From contig NZ_KB290710.1 in NCBI RefSeq assembly GCF_000318095.2, positions 142,722 through 206,721 on the forward strand: a DNA stretch of 64,000 nt, given 5' to 3'. The notes below the pieces were generated by a model. It had not been told where the DNA came from. It saw only the letters and a list, made by a program, of their open reading frames with translations, and made no database searches. The DNA is from Alloprevotella sp. oral taxon 473 str. F0040. Its GTDB lineage: Bacteria; Bacteroidota; Bacteroidia; Bacteroidales; Bacteroidaceae. The position numbers were made by a program, and so were the translations under genes. Positions within the stretch are counted from its first letter, which is position 1. Every line of letters starts with the position of its first letter. This document shows, piece by piece, positions 1 to 10,404 of this stretch.

Positions 1-1
1 C

Positions 2-43
2 TCTAACGTCTAAAGTCTAATCTCTAACGTCTAAATCCTAATT
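2..43. repeat. Heptanucleotide tandem repeat TCTAAnn at the 3' end of trkH
   Basis: Six consecutive 7-base units of the form TCTAAnn (the last begins CCTAA) fill this stretch. The trkH stop codon, a TAG read on the minus strand at 38-40, lies inside the array. Shorter runs of the same unit occur near 5072-5090 (before udk ends) and 29880-29907 (before the DUF2027 gene), so the motif recurs in intergenic DNA. No function is evident. Confidence 0.6.
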
Positions 44-1495
44 ATCTCTCCAGAAGGAGGGTGTGAAAGGGAGGAGGAGCCCGAAGATTTCGAGACGTCC
101 AGCGAGCATGAGGAAGGAACTGAGCCAGAGACCGAGGTCAGGAAGTTCGCTCCAGGAGTCGAGGGGCCCGAGGGAGTAGCCTATGCCAGGGCCTACGTTG
201 CAAAAAGTGGAGATGCTCAGACCGAAACTATCAAACACTGGATAGCCCAGCATGACGAAGATGCTGATGCCTACAATCATGAGGAAAAGATAGCAACAGA
301 TATAGGCAAAGATGCTCTGGAGAACGTCGGTGGTGAGATAGTCGTTGTTGATGCGCAAAGGAAGGACAGCGCGAGGGTGGAGGATGCGGCGCACTTCAGT
401 GCGCATGACCTTTATGGCAGTGAGGATGCGCACGGTCTTGACACCACCTGCGGTGCTCCCCGCGCAAGCTCCCATGACACTCACCAAGATGAGGCTAATC
501 CAGGTGAGATGAGGCCACTGCATAAAGTTTTCCGTGGTGAATCCTGTGGTGCTCATCATGGAGGTGACATAGAAGAGCGACTCGCGGAAGCCATGCTCGG
601 AAGGGTCGCCTGAATGCCACCACTGACTCAAGGTGCAGGTGGTGGTGAAGAGGATGATAAAGGTGATAAATAGCCGTAGTTCCTCGTCCTTCCATAAGAG
701 TCTGAAACGCTGTTTGAAAATCATGAAGTAGAGCAGCGAGAAGTTGACAGAGCCGAGGAACATAAAGAACACCGAAACATATTCGATGGCAGGAGAGTTG
801 AAATGGGCTATGCTAGCTGTGTGTGTAGAGAAGCCTCCCGTGGCAATGGTAGCAAAACTATGATTGATGGCATCAAAGGTGTTCATACCACATAGTCGGT
901 AGGCGATGGCACACGCAATGGTGATGAGGAGATAGGTGCTCCAAAGATAGTGGGCAGTGGTGCTAACACGCGAGTGGAGTTTGCCGAGTTTTAGTCCTGT
1001 GGCTTCGGCAGAAAAGAGTTCTTGCTCGCCTATACCGAGTGCAGGTAGTAGAGCGAGGGTGAAGAAGATGATCCCCATGCCACCCACCCAGTGGGTGATG
1101 CTGCGCCAAAGCAAGATGGAATGGGGCAGAACATCGATATTGGTGAAAGCTGTGGAGCCTGTGGTGGTGAATCCCGACATGGCTTCAAAGAAGGCTGCTG
1201 AAGGGCGAAGCATGTGTCCGCCAAAAAGAAAGGGCAGCATGCCCAAAATGCCATAGATAATCCATACGATGGCGACGATGAAAAAGCCATCTCTTCGCTC
1301 AAAGTGAGTGGGACCTTTGCCTGCCAAAATACCCAATAATAGACTTAGCGCGGTGCAGATGCCGATGGGTACAATCCATGTGCTGTGGTGAGATTCGCCA
1401 TAGCCGATGCCTACGAGCCAACAGATGAGGAACAGCAAGGCTTCGAGACCTATGAGTCCTGAGAAGGCGCGAGCAATGATGCGATAGTTCAGCAT
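38..1495 (-). CDS. trkH: TrkH family potassium uptake channel subunit
   Basis: Inner-membrane, ion-conducting subunit of the Trk/Ktr potassium uptake system, expected to work with the TrkA subunit encoded immediately upstream. At 485 aa it has the usual TrkH length and is hydrophobic throughout. The four pore-loop signatures of the SKT superfamily are visible: MSGFTTTGST, IATGGFSTH, MSTTGFTT and NVGPG. The GSTAGGVKTVRI stretch typical of TrkH is also present. It starts 9 bases after trkA ends, so the two are almost certainly one transcript. Nothing looks damaged. Family assignment is firm; ion preference is taken from the family. Confidence 0.95.
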   Translation of the reverse strand: MLNYRIIARAFSGLIGLEALLFLICWLVGIGYGESHHSTWIVPIGICTALSLLLGILAGKGPTHFERRDGFFIVAIVWIIYGILGMLPFLFGGHMLRPSAAFFEAMSGFTTTGSTAFTNIDVLPHSILLWRSITHWVGGMGIIFFTLALLPALGIGEQELFSAEATGLKLGKLHSRVSTTAHYLWSTYLLITIACAIAYRLCGMNTFDAINHSFATIATGGFSTHTASIAHFNSPAIEYVSVFFMFLGSVNFSLLYFMIFKQRFRLLWKDEELRLFITFIILFTTTCTLSQWWHSGDPSEHGFRESLFYVTSMMSTTGFTTENFMQWPHLTWISLILVSVMGACAGSTAGGVKTVRILTAIKVMRTEVRRILHPRAVLPLRINNDYLTTDVLQSIFAYICCYLFLMIVGISIFVMLGYPVFDSFGLSISTFCNVGPGIGYSLGPLDSWSELPDLGLWLSSFLMLAGRLEIFGLLLPFTPSFWRDN

Positions 1496-1504
1496 GAAAT
1501 GGGG

Positions 1505-2851
1505 TTATTTGAGAAACTTTTCCAATTTGCGAGTTTCGCTGTGTAGACAGAAGATGAGGAGCACATCGCCAGCTTGGAAGATAGTGTTGCCGTTGGCCAG
1601 ATACCCTTTGTCACCACGCACATAACCACCTATGCTGGCTTGCGATGGCAGATGGAGATGTTTGACAGCTTTGCGGGTGAAGATGGAGTCAGGTTTGACA
1701 CAATACTCTAGCACATCGGCATCGGCCACGGTAAAGCTCTTGATGGAGGCCACATTAGCTTTTAGTAGCATGCGATAGATGTGGGCAGCCGCAAAGGTTT
1801 TCTTGTTGATGATAGAACCGACATCCACTTTCTCAGCCAGTTCGACGTAGCCGCTCTGTTCGACCATGGCAATGGTTTTGGTGAAATTGAGCAATCGTTT
1901 GGCGGAGAGCGATGCGATGATGTTGGACTCTGTGTTTTTGGTGGCAGCCACAAAGACATCAGCTTTGCGGATACCTTCGTCGTTGAGAAAGCTCAAATCG
2001 CGGGCATCACCTCTATACACTTGATTTTTGGTGTGGGTGATGGCACTGTGTACGGCTTTCTCTTTTTCAGGATTTCGCTCCACGACCCACGTGCTGATGT
2101 CGTTGGGAAGTGTATTGACACTATGGATGGTGATGTCGCTGCCGCCCATATACACCACGCGTTTGGCTTCGGGAATGTTCTCTTTATCGAAAATATGGCG
2201 CACGAACTGAATGTGTTCGGGGCGCGTCATGACAAACACCAAGTCGCCTAAGAGTATGGACGTTTCCCCATGAGGGATGATGGTCACACCGTTGCGCTTG
2301 ATGGCGGTGATGTGGAAGGGATCTTCAGGACTTGAGATTTCCGAGATTACTCTGTCGATGAGTTCGCAGTCTTCGCGCACCACTACGGCAAAAAGTAGGA
2401 GTTTTCCACCCTGCATTTCCCACCATTGGCGTGCCCATGGACGAGAGATAAGGTGGTTAATCTCATTGGCTACGAGCAGTTCGGGATAAATCATAGAGTC
2501 GATGCCGAGTTTGCGGAAAAACTCTAGGTTGTCTGCTTCCATATACTCTATGCTGTCTACGCGTGCCACGCACTTCTTAGCTCCTAGCTTCTTAGCCAGC
2601 ATGCAGCTTGTCATGTTGCGGCTCTCATCGGGAGTGACGCCTACGAAGAGGTCACAACCTTCTACACCAACTTCGCGGAGGAAGCTGATGGAAGTGGGAG
2701 CACCACGCACTTTAAGCAGGTCTTCGTGCGGGCAAGCCGTTTTGAAAGATTGCTCGTTTTCGGTGATGAGCACGATGTCGTGCTTGTCTCGGGTGAGGAG
2801 TGTGGCTAAGTGACTACCCACTTCTCCTGCTCCAGCTATGACTATGCGCAT
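1505..2851 (-). CDS. trkA: Trk potassium transporter regulatory subunit TrkA
   Basis: Cytoplasmic nucleotide-binding subunit that gates TrkH. The 448-aa protein has the duplicated layout of TrkA: an N-terminal Rossmann (RCK-N) domain with the NAD-binding glycine motif GAGEVG at residues 6-11, a TrkA-C (RCK-C) domain, then a second RCK-N starting near VVYMGGSDIT and a second RCK-C at the end. The second glycine motif is less canonical (MGGSDI), so NAD(H) binding may rest mainly on the first half. It lies 134 bases downstream of dxs and 9 bases upstream of trkH. Confidence 0.95.
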   Translation of the reverse strand: MRIVIAGAGEVGSHLATLLTRDKHDIVLITENEQSFKTACPHEDLLKVRGAPTSISFLREVGVEGCDLFVGVTPDESRNMTSCMLAKKLGAKKCVARVDSIEYMEADNLEFFRKLGIDSMIYPELLVANEINHLISRPWARQWWEMQGGKLLLFAVVVREDCELIDRVISEISSPEDPFHITAIKRNGVTIIPHGETSILLGDLVFVMTRPEHIQFVRHIFDKENIPEAKRVVYMGGSDITIHSVNTLPNDISTWVVERNPEKEKAVHSAITHTKNQVYRGDARDLSFLNDEGIRKADVFVAATKNTESNIIASLSAKRLLNFTKTIAMVEQSGYVELAEKVDVGSIINKKTFAAAHIYRMLLKANVASIKSFTVADADVLEYCVKPDSIFTRKAVKHLHLPSQASIGGYVRGDKGYLANGNTIFQAGDVLLIFCLHSETRKLEKFLK

Positions 2852-2985
2852 GACTATGATAGAATGGCGCGGTGCGCCTTTTGAGATACTCGGATGATGT
2901 TTTGATAGATTTGCTCCTCTAGCGGAGTTTGGGCATTACCTATGAGATTTTGCTCTGCTTAGCTTCTGAGGCAAGTCGATGTCTT

Positions 2986-4896
2986 TTAGAGATGTGCTGC
3001 AATGGCTTGTTCTATGCCAGCTTGGTCGATGCCACAGAGATGGTGTAATTCATGGACAGCTCCATGTTCGACAAAGTTGTCGGGGAGCCCGAGGCGCACC
3101 ACTTTAGAGGCCACACCATGATCTGCCAAGAGTTCAAGCACAGCACTGCCGATGCCGCCTTGGCGAGCCCCATCTTCGAGGGTGATGAGGGTGCGATGTG
3201 TGCGTGCCACTTGGAGTATCAAATCTTCATCTAGAGGTTTGGCGAAGCGCAAATCCACATGGGTGATTTTTACCTTGGGATGTTTCATCTCGATAGCCTC
3301 AATGGCATCTGCAGCAGTAACACCGATGGGGCCGAAAGAGAGCAGTGCCACTTCGCCCGTACCTTGTCGAAGCAGACGACCACGCCCTATTTCTACGGCC
3401 TTCATAGGGCATCGCCAGTCGCTTTGTCTACCGCCACCACGAGGATAGCGAATCACAAAGGGATGTTTCGCTGCTTGCTGCGCGGTGAACATGAGGTGGC
3501 GCAATTCGCATTCGTCGTAGGGAGAAGCGATGATGAGATTGGGGATGGGGCGCAAGGCCGCAATGTCGAAGACACCGTGGTGGGTGGGGCCGTCTTCTCC
3601 CACGAGTCCAGCACGATCTAGGCAGAACACCACGGGCAAATCCAAGAGCGCGGTGTCGTGGATGATGTTGTCGTAGGCACGCTGTGCAAACGAACTGTAG
3701 ATGTTGCAGAAAGGAATCATGCCTTCCTTTGCCATTCCAGCAGAGAAAGTGGTGGCGTGGCCTTCGGCGATGCCGACGTCAAACGTGCGTTCGGGCATCT
3801 GTTGCTGCATGATGTGCATGGAACAGCCTGTGAGCATGGCTGGAGTGACCCCAATGATGCGTGGATTTTGTTCGGCGAGTTCGACTAGTGTGTGTCCGAA
3901 TACGTCTTGAAACTTAGGAGCAGCATCGGGACGTTCGGGAGTAGCGAGTTTCACCTCTGCTTCAGGGTCAAACTTACCTGGAGCGTGCCATCCGAGAGGG
4001 TCGGCTTCAGCACATCCGTAGCCTTTGCCCTTAGTGGTCTTGATGTGCAAGAGCTTAGGGCCTTTCATGTCTTTGATGCCTTGGAGAATCTCTACGAGTT
4101 CGAGGACGTTATGTCCATCGTAAGGGCCGAAATAGCGGATGTTCATGCCCTCAAAGATGTTTTGTTCTTCGGAGAGGAATGATTTTACTGCATTGTTCAG
4201 GCGGATCAAACTCTTGCGACGTGAGGTGTTAAGCAGTCCCCAGTGTTCAAATCGGCGGGCGATGCGATTGCGCCAACGATTATATCCAGCAGAAGCGTGG
4301 AGTTTGAGGAGATATTGCTTCATGCCTCCGACAGAGTTAGAGATACTCATGTCATTATCGTTGAGGATGATGAGCAAATCATTGGGAACTTCTGAGGCGT
4401 TGTAGAGGCCTTCAAAGGCTAAACCTCCACTCATGGCACCATCGCCGATGATGGCCACTACTTTGCGTTCGGGATGACCTTGTTGCAAGGCCGCAACATT
4501 CATGCCGAGGGCAGCAGAGATGGAGTTAGAAGCGTGACCACAAGCAAAGGTGTCGTATTCACTCTCAGAGGGCGAGGGAAATGGTTTGATGCCTCCCAGC
4601 TGACGATTGGTGTGAAACTGATCGCGACGGCCAGTGAGGATTTTATGTCCATAGGCTTGGTGTCCCACATCCCACACGATGCGGTCGTCGGGTGTCGTAA
4701 ACACATAGTGCAAGGCCACCGTCAGTTCGATAGCTCCAAGGCTAGAAGCCAAGTGCCCAGGGTTTTGTGAGAGCTCTTCAAAGATGTCTTGGCGCAACTC
4801 CCGACACAGCTGGGGCAGGTCGGCCAGTGACAAACGTCGTAGGTCGGCAGGCGAATCAATGCGCGATAAGAGGGGATATTTTTCGGGAGTTGTCAT
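2986..4896 (-). CDS. dxs: 1-deoxy-D-xylulose-5-phosphate synthase
   Basis: Condenses pyruvate and glyceraldehyde 3-phosphate to DXP, the first step of the MEP isoprenoid pathway, also feeding thiamin and pyridoxal synthesis. The 636-aa length is normal. The thiamin-diphosphate motif begins with GDGAMSGG at residues 151-158 and continues to the NDNDMSIS stretch. The transketolase pyrimidine-domain glutamate lies in DVGIAEGHA, and the C-terminal transketolase domain follows. Position upstream of trkA and trkH on the same strand matches an arrangement common in Bacteroidales. The 190 bases upstream hold no gene. Confidence 0.96.
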   Translation of the reverse strand: MTTPEKYPLLSRIDSPADLRRLSLADLPQLCRELRQDIFEELSQNPGHLASSLGAIELTVALHYVFTTPDDRIVWDVGHQAYGHKILTGRRDQFHTNRQLGGIKPFPSPSESEYDTFACGHASNSISAALGMNVAALQQGHPERKVVAIIGDGAMSGGLAFEGLYNASEVPNDLLIILNDNDMSISNSVGGMKQYLLKLHASAGYNRWRNRIARRFEHWGLLNTSRRKSLIRLNNAVKSFLSEEQNIFEGMNIRYFGPYDGHNVLELVEILQGIKDMKGPKLLHIKTTKGKGYGCAEADPLGWHAPGKFDPEAEVKLATPERPDAAPKFQDVFGHTLVELAEQNPRIIGVTPAMLTGCSMHIMQQQMPERTFDVGIAEGHATTFSAGMAKEGMIPFCNIYSSFAQRAYDNIIHDTALLDLPVVFCLDRAGLVGEDGPTHHGVFDIAALRPIPNLIIASPYDECELRHLMFTAQQAAKHPFVIRYPRGGGRQSDWRCPMKAVEIGRGRLLRQGTGEVALLSFGPIGVTAADAIEAIEMKHPKVKITHVDLRFAKPLDEDLILQVARTHRTLITLEDGARQGGIGSAVLELLADHGVASKVVRLGLPDNFVEHGAVHELHHLCGIDQAGIEQAIAAHL

Positions 4897-5086
4897 GTCT
4901 GAAAGATGTTAGAGTCAAGATCTTAGGCGTTGTCCTCGTGGAGTTCCTTCCTTGGGTGATGTTGCCATTCTCGACGTGAAGGTACGCAAAAATTGCAGCT
5001 ACGCAAGTGCGCACCGCAATGTTTCTCATCTACAACGTCAAAAAACAACGTCTATTGTCCAAGGGCAAATAGGTAACGTCTAATGT

Positions 5087-5725
5087 CTATGTTCCGAGAG
5101 CCTCAGAGATTTGTTGTCTTCTGAAAGCAGAACGGATGTATTGTTGCATCATGGCAATGGCGCGCTTGTTGTCGCCGCCATTGGGCAGGATGATGTCGGC
5201 ATGCTCTTTGGAAGGTTCGATGAACTCATCGTGCATGGGTTTGAGCACATTGCGATATTTCTCGATAAGCATCTCGAGAGAGTGACCACGCTCTGCGATG
5301 TCGCGCTCAATGACACGGAGCAAACGCTCATCGCTGCACGTATCGACAAAGATTTTCAAATCCATTTGATCGCGCAGTTCCTTGTCGTAGAGCGCCATGA
5401 TGCCTTCCACGATGATCACATCGTGGGGTTCCACGTGAATGGGCTCCTCACATCGGGTGCAAGTGAGGTATGAATAGGTGGGTTGCTCGATAGCTTCTCC
5501 ACGTTTCAATTGTTCGATTTGGTGAGCCAACAGAGGCCAGTCAAAAGCGTTAGGGTGGTCAAAGTTGGTGAGCTTGCGCTGATCTTCTGGCACATCCCAT
5601 TGGTGCTTGTAATAAGAGTCTTGCGGGATGACGGCCACCGCATCAGGGGGCAAACTTTCCACGATTTTTCGCACCACAGTAGTCTTGCCAGACCCTGTGC
5701 CGCCTGCTATTCCGATGATGAGCAT
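5087..5725 (-). CDS. udk: Uridine kinase
   Basis: Phosphorylates uridine and cytidine to UMP and CMP in pyrimidine salvage. The protein is 212 aa, the usual length. The P-loop GGTGSGKTT lies at residues 9-17, and the family segments around DHPNAFDW, YSYLTCTR and VIVEGIMALYD are present. It is transcribed on its own: dxs ends upstream-side are 190 bases away and the next gene is divergent. A good -7 element lies at 5826-5833. The 3' end abuts a TCTAATG-type short repeat. Confidence 0.95.
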   Translation of the reverse strand: MLIIGIAGGTGSGKTTVVRKIVESLPPDAVAVIPQDSYYKHQWDVPEDQRKLTNFDHPNAFDWPLLAHQIEQLKRGEAIEQPTYSYLTCTRCEEPIHVEPHDVIIVEGIMALYDKELRDQMDLKIFVDTCSDERLLRVIERDIAERGHSLEMLIEKYRNVLKPMHDEFIEPSKEHADIILPNGGDNKRAIAMMQQYIRSAFRRQQISEALGT

Positions 5726-6166
5726 GGGAGAGGAGTGAATGTTCAGTTGATGGGAACTGCTAGTTTGGCCATGTGTGGTCTCGATAGTTCCACATCAACG
5801 GCACAATTCGTACAGTTTGTAAGGGCAAATGTACGAAGAAAAAATGAAATCTACCCAGTAGTGCCTATAATTTAGCCCCTATAGTTCCCACCTATACCTC
5901 GTATTAGCGCATCTTTAGTTGGCATTTTCTTTGTATAAATTATCAGGTGTTATCTCATGCTGTTGGCTTTGTACTCTTCTACTTTAGTCTTTGGTAGCAT
6001 AATTGTTTAGAGGTTCAGAATGATTTCTTTATCTTGAAAAGCTATTAAAAAGCTGTTTTCAATTTGTCTGCTCAAAAAAGAATGAATAACTTTGGCATAC
6101 TATTTCAGAGATATCGCACTGTAAGAGTTGCAGGTGCTCTGATACTCATCCTAACATCATTAACTC
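5726..6166. other. Divergent intergenic region between udk and the 6167 gene
   Basis: This AT-rich 441-base gap contains the udk promoter. I see no gene, RNA fold or convincing plus-strand promoter in it. Confidence 0.5.
5826..5833 (-). promoter_or_regulatory. Bacteroidota-type -7 promoter element for udk
   Basis: Read on the minus strand this is TACATTTG, a match to TAnnTTTG. It sits about 100 bases before the udk start. A convincing -33 TTTG was not found. Confidence 0.45.
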
Positions 6167-6670
6167 ATGAAAATTAGTGCTTATTTTTTATTGTATAGTC
6201 TGTTTGTTTTGCCTTTTTGTCCGAGTGTGGCGAAGGCACAAGAGGTGGTGCGCTATGAGCCCGTCGCACTCTCGTTTTGGACTGCCGACAATCTCTCTAT
6301 AAGTCTCTCGCGACAAGGCGATGGCTACTTGCTCACCCTCCAACTGAGGGCTACCGACCGCAGATTTCTCCCCGAGAGCACACTGTGGTTACGCACTTTT
6401 GATGATCAGATGATCCAACTTTCGGGAAAGCTCATCGACAATGAGGTGCAACTCTCCGTCAAAGACGAATCGGTGTCGGGCTATCCCAAACGCCGCATGG
6501 TCGCCACAGCCGTTTACCCCATCACGCGTGCACAGTTGTCGCAGTTGAGTCGTGGAGTGAAGCAACTTCGCCTTTCGACGATTCCCATGACCTATGATGT
6601 GCGCTTCGATCGCGACCGTATCGGACAGGCACTCTACAACCTCTTCTTGGCACAAGAAGAAGTGATGTAA
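6167..6670 (+). CDS. Small secreted protein of unknown function
   Basis: I do not recognise this 167-aa protein. The N-terminus is a clear signal peptide ending at the AKAQ cleavage motif (about residue 24), so it is exported to the periplasm or beyond. The mature part alternates polar and hydrophobic residues, as in a beta-rich fold, and has no cysteine pairs, membrane segments or known motif. It lies alone on the plus strand, 181 bases before the esterase gene, and could share its transcript. The start is supported by the signal peptide immediately after the ATG. Confidence 0.6.
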   Translation: MKISAYFLLYSLFVLPFCPSVAKAQEVVRYEPVALSFWTADNLSISLSRQGDGYLLTLQLRATDRRFLPESTLWLRTFDDQMIQLSGKLIDNEVQLSVKDESVSGYPKRRMVATAVYPITRAQLSQLSRGVKQLRLSTIPMTYDVRFDRDRIGQALYNLFLAQEEVM

Positions 6671-6851
6671 GGGCAGAACGTGGTCTACCTATCAGTGCTA
6701 GTCTTGTTATGCTAGCGACAACAGAGGCCTTTAGCTGGTACTATTCTGCACTTCTTCGCGTTGTGTCTGTGGACTCTTGCTCCAGCGAACAATAGGATGT
6801 CTTCAGATGTCATGAGCCATTCTCCCTTTGTCTTTAAAATATAGTCTTCCC

Positions 6852-8993
6852 ATGTATAAATACCTCCTATCTTTTCTTTTACTACTAACCACACTCTCCG
6901 CCACCGCTCGCAAAGTGGTGCGCGTGGCTTGCGTGGGCAATAGCATCACCTACGGCACAGGAATCGCCAATCGTGAGCAAGATGCCTATCCTGCACAATT
7001 GCAACGTATGCTCGGAAAGGATTATGTCGTGGGTAACTTCGGAAAACCAGGGGCTACCCTCCTGCGACATGGCCATCGTCCTTATTTCCAGCAGACGGAA
7101 TTTCGTGAGGCGTTGCAGTTTAAGGGAGATATTGCCGTGATCCATCTCGGCATCAACGACACCGATCCGCGAAATTGGCCCAACTTCCGAGATGAGTTTG
7201 TGGGCGACTATGTGGCACTCATGGACTCTCTGCGACAAGCTAATCCCAAAGTGCGCATCATCCTTTCGCGCCTTACGCCGATTCGCTACGATCATCCACG
7301 TTTCGACTCTGGCACTGAACTTTGGCGCAGAGAAATCTCCGAGACCATCGACCGCATCGCCGCATCACAGGGCGTGGAACTCATCGATTTCTACCAACCG
7401 CTCATAGCGCATCCCGACTGGTTGGGCGATGGCATACATCCTGACCCACGTGGGGCGAAGGTTCTGGCTGAAACTGTGTATAAAGGTATCACGGGCAATT
7501 ATGGCGGTTTGCAACTTTCACCACTGTTCTCCGATGGCATGGTGCTCCAACGCGGAGGTTGCTATGTCCATGGCCTAGCAAATGCCGGAGCTAACGTGGT
7601 GGTGAGCTATGAAGGCCGAGAACTGGGCAAGGCAGTTGCCAACAATCGTGGTGAATGGCGCATTTGGGCAGTGCTTTCCCAGCCTGTGGAGAGCGGAACA
7701 CTGACCATTGCCGCAGGTCGAGAGGTGAAACGCTTCAAAGATGTGGCAGTGGGCGAAGTGTGGCTCTGCAGTGGACAGTCGAACATGGCTTTCAAGGTGA
7801 AACAAGCTGCGACTGCGCAACAAACTATCGCGCAGTGCAACGACAAAGGATTGCGCCTATATAATATGACACCTCGATGGGAAACCGACAATGTGAGTTG
7901 GGACAGCACAGCCCTTGCCGAGGTGGATCAGTTGCGACTCTTTGAGGCGCACCCTTGGGAGGTAGCTTCGCCCGAAAGTGTGGGTGATTTTTCTGCTGTG
8001 GCCTATTATATGGGCAAGATGATTCGCGATAGTCTCAAAGTGCCTGTGGGCATCGTGTGCAATGCTGTGGGAGGTACGCCCACAGAAGCATGGATAGACC
8101 GCCCTGTGTTGGAAGAGCATTTCTCACAAATCTTCCGCAACTGGCGAGGAAATGACTTTGTGATGGACTGGGTGCGCGGACGTGCTGCTAAGAATGTAGC
8201 ACTTCGTCCCGAGGCACGTCACCCTTATCATCCTGCTTATTGCTATGAAGCTGGGATGCGCCTCCTAGAAGGCTACACTTTTAAGGGAGTGGCGTGGTAT
8301 CAAGGTGAATCGAATGCGCACAACGCTACGACCTATGCGCGATTGCTGCGCTTGTTGCAAGAGAGTTGGACGCAGCGTTTCACCCAAACTGCGCAAGCTA
8401 CCGAGCGAGTGGTGGCAGGGCTGGATTCACTTACTCCACAATTGCGCCTGCAACAATTGGCTTTTGCCAAAAAACATCCCTTTTATCTGGTGCAACTTTC
8501 CAGTATCGAGCGTCCATCATGGCCTTGGTTTCGCGAAACGCAGCGCAGTCTTGCACAAGAACTCCATCTTCCCCTCATCGTTACCTCCGACAAAGGATTG
8601 CGCCGTGATGTGCATCCTCCCTACAAGGCTGAGGTGGGTGAGCGTTTAGGCCGGGCGGTGCTCCGCAACGACTATGGTTTTGCACATAGTCCACTGAGTC
8701 CTGAGGTCACCTCTGCCCTCCGCGCTGGTAGTAGTGTGTGGCTCACGCTCGCCACTCCCATTCGCTTGACCACAAGTGACCAACAACCCATGCGCACCTT
8801 TGAAGTGGCTGGTGCAGATGAGCGTTTTTATCCCGCGACTGCTGAAGTCACTCCTGCAGGACAGCTTGTGCTTTCTGCTGAGGCAGTGAAACTACCGCGC
8901 TATGTACGCTATGGTTGGCAACCTTTCAGCGAGGGTAATGTAGTTTCTTCCCAAGGTCTTCCTCTTTCCACCTTCCGTTTGGAGGTGAAATGA
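6852..8993 (+). CDS. Two-domain SGNH esterase / sialate O-acetylesterase-like protein
   Basis: Probable extracytoplasmic carbohydrate esterase removing O-acetyl groups from sugars such as sialic acid. An in-frame ATG at 6828 exists, but the ATG at 6852 begins directly with a signal peptide (MYKYLLSFLLLL). The first domain (about residues 25-215) is a GDSL/SGNH hydrolase: GNSIT block, GIND block, and DGIHPD holding the Asp-His pair. The second (about 220-700) is a SASA (DUF303) domain with SGQSNM, GGTPTEAW, WYQGESNAH and a late DVHPP. This double layout is known from Bacteroidota sialate O-acetylesterases such as NanS. No sialidase or nan catabolic gene is in the window, so the substrate remains open. 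Confidence 0.85.
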   Translation: MYKYLLSFLLLLTTLSATARKVVRVACVGNSITYGTGIANREQDAYPAQLQRMLGKDYVVGNFGKPGATLLRHGHRPYFQQTEFREALQFKGDIAVIHLGINDTDPRNWPNFRDEFVGDYVALMDSLRQANPKVRIILSRLTPIRYDHPRFDSGTELWRREISETIDRIAASQGVELIDFYQPLIAHPDWLGDGIHPDPRGAKVLAETVYKGITGNYGGLQLSPLFSDGMVLQRGGCYVHGLANAGANVVVSYEGRELGKAVANNRGEWRIWAVLSQPVESGTLTIAAGREVKRFKDVAVGEVWLCSGQSNMAFKVKQAATAQQTIAQCNDKGLRLYNMTPRWETDNVSWDSTALAEVDQLRLFEAHPWEVASPESVGDFSAVAYYMGKMIRDSLKVPVGIVCNAVGGTPTEAWIDRPVLEEHFSQIFRNWRGNDFVMDWVRGRAAKNVALRPEARHPYHPAYCYEAGMRLLEGYTFKGVAWYQGESNAHNATTYARLLRLLQESWTQRFTQTAQATERVVAGLDSLTPQLRLQQLAFAKKHPFYLVQLSSIERPSWPWFRETQRSLAQELHLPLIVTSDKGLRRDVHPPYKAEVGERLGRAVLRNDYGFAHSPLSPEVTSALRAGSSVWLTLATPIRLTTSDQQPMRTFEVAGADERFYPATAEVTPAGQLVLSAEAVKLPRYVRYGWQPFSEGNVVSSQGLPLSTFRLEVK

Positions 8994-9028
8994 GGAGCGC
9001 GCACTTTATTCTCTAGCTTAATAAAACA

Positions 9029-9066
9029 GCGACCAGCGAGATTCTCATCGAAATCTCGCTGGTCGC
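9029..9066 (+). terminator. Rho-independent terminator after the esterase gene
   Basis: A 15-bp perfect stem (GCGACCAGCGAGATT with its complement) has an 8-base loop and is followed by TTCTTTTA. It lies 35 bases past the esterase stop. Confidence 0.8.
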
Positions 9067-9212
9067 GTTCTTTTATATACCGAGTGTTTGCGGCTTGTGT
9101 GAGGAGCTGTGCTCCCTCGTGGGGTGATAGGGCTACAAGATAAGGACGTCGTCCTTTCTCCCATCTAGAGAGGAGAGTGGGGCAATCCTAATCCCTATCT
9201 GAATCCTAGGCA

Positions 9213-10367
9213 CTATTTGCAATGAATGGTGAGACGTCGCTCTTCTGTGCTGCCTTTGGGGATGAAGACAATCTCTGTTTTCTTGCCTGAAAGCACGAAG
9301 GGCGGAGTCGAAACTGCCTTGGCAAAATCGATGCGCTCGCAGCGTTGCCCGTTAATCTCCACGATGCGGTCACCTTGATGGATGGGGAGCTTCGCATTCC
9401 ACACAATGCCAGCCACGATAGTTCCATCGGCGGTGACGGTGGGCACCACTTCCCATTCGGGTTGATAGACTTTCAAGGGTTCTTTCTGCAAAGGATGAGG
9501 CAAGAAGTAGAACGCGCGGCGAGGGAAGTCAATGGCAACATCACCGTAGTTGAAGAGCATCGAACCGAGTCTGGAAGAAGTTCCATCGGTGGTGGTAGTG
9601 GCAACGTCCGCAAATCGGAAGCGTGCAATCTCCATTTGGGGAATGAGGATGCGGTGCTTGGTTGTCACTCCCTCTATGCCACTAGCACCCATGGACAAAG
9701 TACCGTCGGCAGTGGCCAGAATGCGCGCAGTGGAACGACTCTGGGTGAGGCGTTCGCGCTGACGGTTGGACATTTCGTAGAATCCCTCCGCTCCGCTGTC
9801 GAACATCACCGTGTCAGTGTCGCTTTTACCCAAGCGCACAGCCACCATGGGCACATAGTCGTTGGGCAGCAGTGGGAGCGCACGTGAGGGATCTAGGCCA
9901 AGTCCTTCGGTGAGGGTGGTGAAGATAAACTGACGTTGGCGAGTGTCCCACTTGACGATGCCCATGCGCAAGAGATTATACCCCAAGATGCCATCAATGA
10001 GTTGGGCGGTGGGGTTGCCTTTCTCCCATTGCATGGCTTGGATGTTGCGAAAGGTCACCGCACCTAATTGCAGACTGTCCAAACTCACGAGAGAAGTTTG
10101 CACCGCTCTGCCGTTGGAGTCTTCGCCAGTGCGCATTTCTCCTGCTTTGACTCCGATGCGTGAGGCAAACTCATGACTCACGCAGCAAGGCGCACCCGTG
10201 TCAAGCAGGAAGCGTCCTTGTTGGCCATTGACTTTCAAGGATACGATGAGCTTGCCCCCCTCATTGACATAGGGCACAATGGCGCGAAAACGCTGTGCCG
10301 CTGCGAAGAGTGAGGACGAAATCAACCAGCAGCCGAGGACAAATGACCGAAGAAAGGTAGATGTCAT
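9213..10367 (-). CDS. Retropepsin-like aspartic protease with C-terminal PDZ domain
   Basis: Exported protein of 384 aa with a signal peptide (cleavage near AAAQ, residue 24). Two aspartic-protease-like halves are visible: LLDTGAPCCVS near residue 55 and MFDSGAEGF near residue 190, each with the D-T/S-G signature. This fits the Asp_protease_2/retropepsin-like group. A PDZ domain follows (about residues 305-375), with GDRIVEING. The substrate is unknown. It lies 37 bases downstream of the thioredoxin-like gene on the same strand, so both are probably co-transcribed from the promoter at 11928. Confidence 0.82.
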   Translation of the reverse strand: MTSTFLRSFVLGCWLISSSLFAAAQRFRAIVPYVNEGGKLIVSLKVNGQQGRFLLDTGAPCCVSHEFASRIGVKAGEMRTGEDSNGRAVQTSLVSLDSLQLGAVTFRNIQAMQWEKGNPTAQLIDGILGYNLLRMGIVKWDTRQRQFIFTTLTEGLGLDPSRALPLLPNDYVPMVAVRLGKSDTDTVMFDSGAEGFYEMSNRQRERLTQSRSTARILATADGTLSMGASGIEGVTTKHRILIPQMEIARFRFADVATTTTDGTSSRLGSMLFNYGDVAIDFPRRAFYFLPHPLQKEPLKVYQPEWEVVPTVTADGTIVAGIVWNAKLPIHQGDRIVEINGQRCERIDFAKAVSTPPFVLSGKKTEIVFIPKGSTEERRLTIHCK

Positions 10368-10404
10368 AGGTGAGAAACGGAATTAAACTAGGTGAATGGT
10401 AGAA

